From: DSVQ01 sp964484765
GTDB lineage: Bacteria; Planctomycetota; Planctomycetia; Planctomycetales; Planctomycetaceae
Assembly: GCA_964484765.1 (NCBI GenBank)
Contig: CAZAGI010000011.1
Coordinates: forward strand, 1 to 64,000
Length of the DNA stretch: 64,000 nucleotides
Direction of reading: 5' to 3'
The notes below the pieces were generated by a model that was not told the DNA's origin, did not search any database, and worked only from the letters and a program-made list of their open reading frames with translations. The translations under genes were made by a program, and so were the position numbers. The first letter of the stretch is position 1. Each line of letters starts with the position of its first letter. Of this stretch, positions 62,044 through 64,000 are shown in pieces.

Positions 62044-63543
62044 TTACTCTTGCGACTTCACGACCACATAGCGCTTGCCGGTTTCATTCCGCATGTGGAG
62101 AACGATGCCGTCCTTCAATGACAGGGCCTCCACCGCTTTGCGATACTCTTCCACGGTGGAGACGTTCGTCGTCCCCACGCGTTCGATGACATCGCCGGAT
62201 TGCACACCGGCTTCGCTGGCCGCACTGTCGTCTTGCACGCTGGTGACGACGAGCCCGCGCGCGATGTCCACCCCCAATTGCTTGGCGAGTTCGCGCGTCA
62301 GGGGTTTCACCTGCAATCCCAGGGAATCGAAACCGGCAGATTGCGGTTCCGAAGATTCGCGGCCGTTGGATTTTGACGTGAATGACGCCGGCATCTCTTC
62401 GACGGCGACTTGCAGAGTCTGGTGCTTGCCCCCGCGAATGATCTCCAGCGGATAACTCTTACCCACATCCAATCGCTCAACAATTCCCTGCAGCGCCGTA
62501 GGCCCGGTGACTTTTTGCCCGTTCAACGTCAAGATGACGTCGCTGGGTTCCAGCCCAGCCTTGTCCGCCGGCGAACTGGGCATCACCGTCTTCACGATTG
62601 CGCCTTCGCCGAGTTTCACGTTGAATTGCTTCGCCGATTCGGCATCGACCGGGGCAATGCTGGTCCCCAGGTAGCCGCGTCGCACGGTCCCCGACTTCGC
62701 CAGTTGATCGCCAACCCAGCTGGCGATGTGCGTGGGAATGGCAAAGCCGATCCCGTCATAACCGCCGCTGGCCGACGCGATGGCTGTGTTGATGCCGATG
62801 ACTTCACCCCGCAGATTGATGAGCGGTCCGCCGCTGTTGCCAGGGTTAATCGCCGCGTCGGTTTGGAGGAAGTCTTCCCGGTCAGCGAGATTGCGTGCCC
62901 GGCTCTTCCCGCTGATGATTCCTTGCGTGACGGTACTCTCCAACCCGAACGGACTGCCAATGGCCAGAACCCAGTCGCCCACCTGCATCGCCGTGCTGTC
63001 ACCGAGTTTCAATGGCTTCAGCGCTCCCGCCCCTTCGATCCGCAGAATCGCGACGTCGGTCCGCGGGTCGGTCTTGATCTCTTTCGCCACGAATTCTCGA
63101 CCGTCCATGAAGTGGACGCGGACTTCATCGGCTCCGCTGACGACGTGATTATTCGTCATGATGATGCCGGATGCATCGACCACAAATCCCGATCCGCCAC
63201 CGCGTTTCCGGGGAATCATCCCACGACGCGGCCCTCCGCGGAAGAATTCCTGGAACCGCGGGTCGTCGCGGAAGAACTCGCGGAATGGCGCAGCGTCATC
63301 GGGAAACCCGTTCCCAGGTAGATCGACCTGTTTGGCTTTGGTTATCGTCTCGATGGACACAATGCTGGGGGTCACTTCGGCGGCAATCTTGCGAAACGCG
63401 ACCGACAGATCGGCCGCATCAACGACGGTGGCAACCGCCCGGGCTTCCTGCCGCGTGCTCCAAGTGGCAGCGAGCGCTGTGATCACAACCCCGAACGCAA
63501 TTCCCGATCCGTACTGTCGCCAAGTCGAAAACTCTTTCGTCAT
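62044..63543 (-). CDS. HtrA/DegP-family serine protease with two PDZ domains
   Basis: 499 residues from ATG 63543 (AGAGGAAAG upstream). N-terminal membrane helix/signal (about 11-30). Triad His133 in TNNHVV, Asp163 in DVAILRIE, Ser237 in NPGNSGGPL. PDZ1 about 285-375 (RRGYLGTSIAPV, ADKAGLEPSDVILTLNG), PDZ2 about 410-499 (ASEAGVQSGDVIERVG). Periplasmic quality control. A linker rich in Phe/Arg/Asp (PFREFFRDDPRFQEFFRGG) precedes the protease domain, typical of HtrA LA-loops. Confidence 0.95.
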   Translation of the reverse strand: MTKEFSTWRQYGSGIAFGVVITALAATWSTRQEARAVATVVDAADLSVAFRKIAAEVTPSIVSIETITKAKQVDLPGNGFPDDAAPFREFFRDDPRFQEFFRGGPRRGMIPRKRGGGSGFVVDASGIIMTNNHVVSGADEVRVHFMDGREFVAKEIKTDPRTDVAILRIEGAGALKPLKLGDSTAMQVGDWVLAIGSPFGLESTVTQGIISGKSRARNLADREDFLQTDAAINPGNSGGPLINLRGEVIGINTAIASASGGYDGIGFAIPTHIASWVGDQLAKSGTVRRGYLGTSIAPVDAESAKQFNVKLGEGAIVKTVMPSSPADKAGLEPSDVILTLNGQKVTGPTALQGIVERLDVGKSYPLEIIRGGKHQTLQVAVEEMPASFTSKSNGRESSEPQSAGFDSLGLQVKPLTRELAKQLGVDIARGLVVTSVQDDSAASEAGVQSGDVIERVGTTNVSTVEEYRKAVEALSLKDGIVLHMRNETGKRYVVVKSQE

Positions 63544-63720
63544 CGAAACTTTCCTCTTAGTAAGGGAACAGCGTCTCTGACTGAGACGCAGACTCCAGTC
63601 AGTTTGCGACAGCCATCTCACTCGTCCGGGCTGTCGTCTTCTATTTTACGTTGCCCAGGCAAGAGGTGTTGGAGGTCCTCGTCACGATGCTTACTACTTG
63701 TTCAGTCCCGGTGAGACACT

Positions 63721-63729
63721 TGGTATGAT
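63721..63729 (+). promoter_or_regulatory. Candidate extended -10 promoter, leaderless start
   Basis: TGGTATGAT matches TGN plus a -10 box differing from TATAAT at one base. Spacing puts the transcript start at or next to the ATG at 63736. No good -35 is present, as is common for extended -10 promoters. Confidence 0.45.
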
Positions 63730-63735
63730 CAGAGC

Positions 63736-63906
63736 ATGGACGCGTTTGACCATTGGGTCGATGCCGGTACTCCCGCGGAAGTCGCCTTCGTCGCGGTCGT
63801 CGTCGGCCTCGTCGTCATTGTCAATCGCGTTCTGATCTGGCGCATCCGCGATCGACGACGGTCGCAATCTTCGGCGGATAGAACGTGCGAGGGGAAGCCG
63901 AATTGA
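63736..63906 (+). CDS. Small hypothetical single-pass membrane protein
   Basis: 56 residues, not recognised. Acidic start MDAFDHWVDAGTPAE, one membrane helix (VAFVAVVVGLVVIVNRVLIW, about 16-35), then a basic stop-transfer segment RIRDRRRSQ: an N-out, C-in anchor by the positive-inside rule. A TGN-TATGAT extended -10 ends 6 bp before the ATG, so the mRNA could be leaderless. Divergent from htrA. Real gene status is plausible but unproven. Confidence 0.5.
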   Translation: MDAFDHWVDAGTPAEVAFVAVVVGLVVIVNRVLIWRIRDRRRSQSSADRTCEGKPN

Positions 63907-64000
63907 CACCGAATTCCCGTTGGCGATAGTCTCAACAACGCCGACACGACGAATCGTTGAGTGGCGTCGCGACGAAGGCCGGGGCGGAGAGCCTCCTCAC

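Overview
The window looks like chromosomal DNA of a planctomycete (Planctomycetia; genus not assignable by eye). It is GC-rich. It carries families enriched in that phylum: a DUF1552 protein with a twin-arginine leader, a DUF1080/3-keto-disaccharide hydrolase protein, a multihaem cytochrome lipoprotein with TPRs, pilin-like SAEL small proteins, a planctomycete-type ECF sigma factor, and a division and cell wall (dcw) cluster reduced to mraZ-rsmH-ftsL-ftsI. I see no rRNA, tRNA, CRISPR array, prophage or insertion sequence. About 51 protein genes are supported.

Layout. 0.2-2.1 kb: seven-haem cytochrome c lipoprotein. 2.1-5.9 kb: four tandem minus-strand pilin-like genes, each alone and each with its own hairpin terminator. 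6.5-10.6 kb: a GT39-like membrane protein, an ECF sigma factor and glycerol kinase. 10.7-13.9 kb: nucleoside/base salvage (upp facing a punA-deoA-cdd operon). 14-19.1 kb: sulfotransferase, TolC-type channel, rhomboid and Maf, flavin reductase. 19.3-25.2 kb: the dcw remnant in the order mraZ, rsmH, a LysM protein, an FtsL-like protein, ftsI, with a clear MraZ-box array upstream of mraZ. 25.4-31.3 kb: glycosyltransferase, queA, and several secreted or hypothetical proteins.

31.5-40.9 kb: a five-gene same-strand operon of circularly permuted ATP-grasp, alpha-E and transglutaminase proteins. It is present both as separate proteins and as an ATP-grasp/alpha-E fusion. This is the most system-like locus of the window: a predicted amidoligase/peptidase pathway whose substrate is unknown. 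41-45.8 kb: RRM RNA-binding protein and a three-subunit molybdenum hydroxylase. 45.9-48.9 kb: xseA facing infA-rnhA-DUF4349. 49.1-52.7 kb: SGNH hydrolase, a DUF697 GTPase and a beta-propeller membrane protein. 53-59.5 kb: gapA, rpe, accD, a protein kinase with an unusual catalytic loop, a UvrD-type helicase and tsaB. 59.5-63.9 kb: nth, a zinc phospholipase C/S1-P1-like protein fused to a helix-hairpin-helix tail, an HtrA protease and a 56-residue membrane protein.

Intergenic spaces repeatedly hold palindromic REP-like elements of several sequence families. Two of them form the 3' end of a neighbouring gene (tsaB and the iron-sulphur subunit gene), and one, flanked by 14-bp direct repeats, lies at the start of xseA.

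All functional calls are from reading motifs and gene order; no database search was possible.
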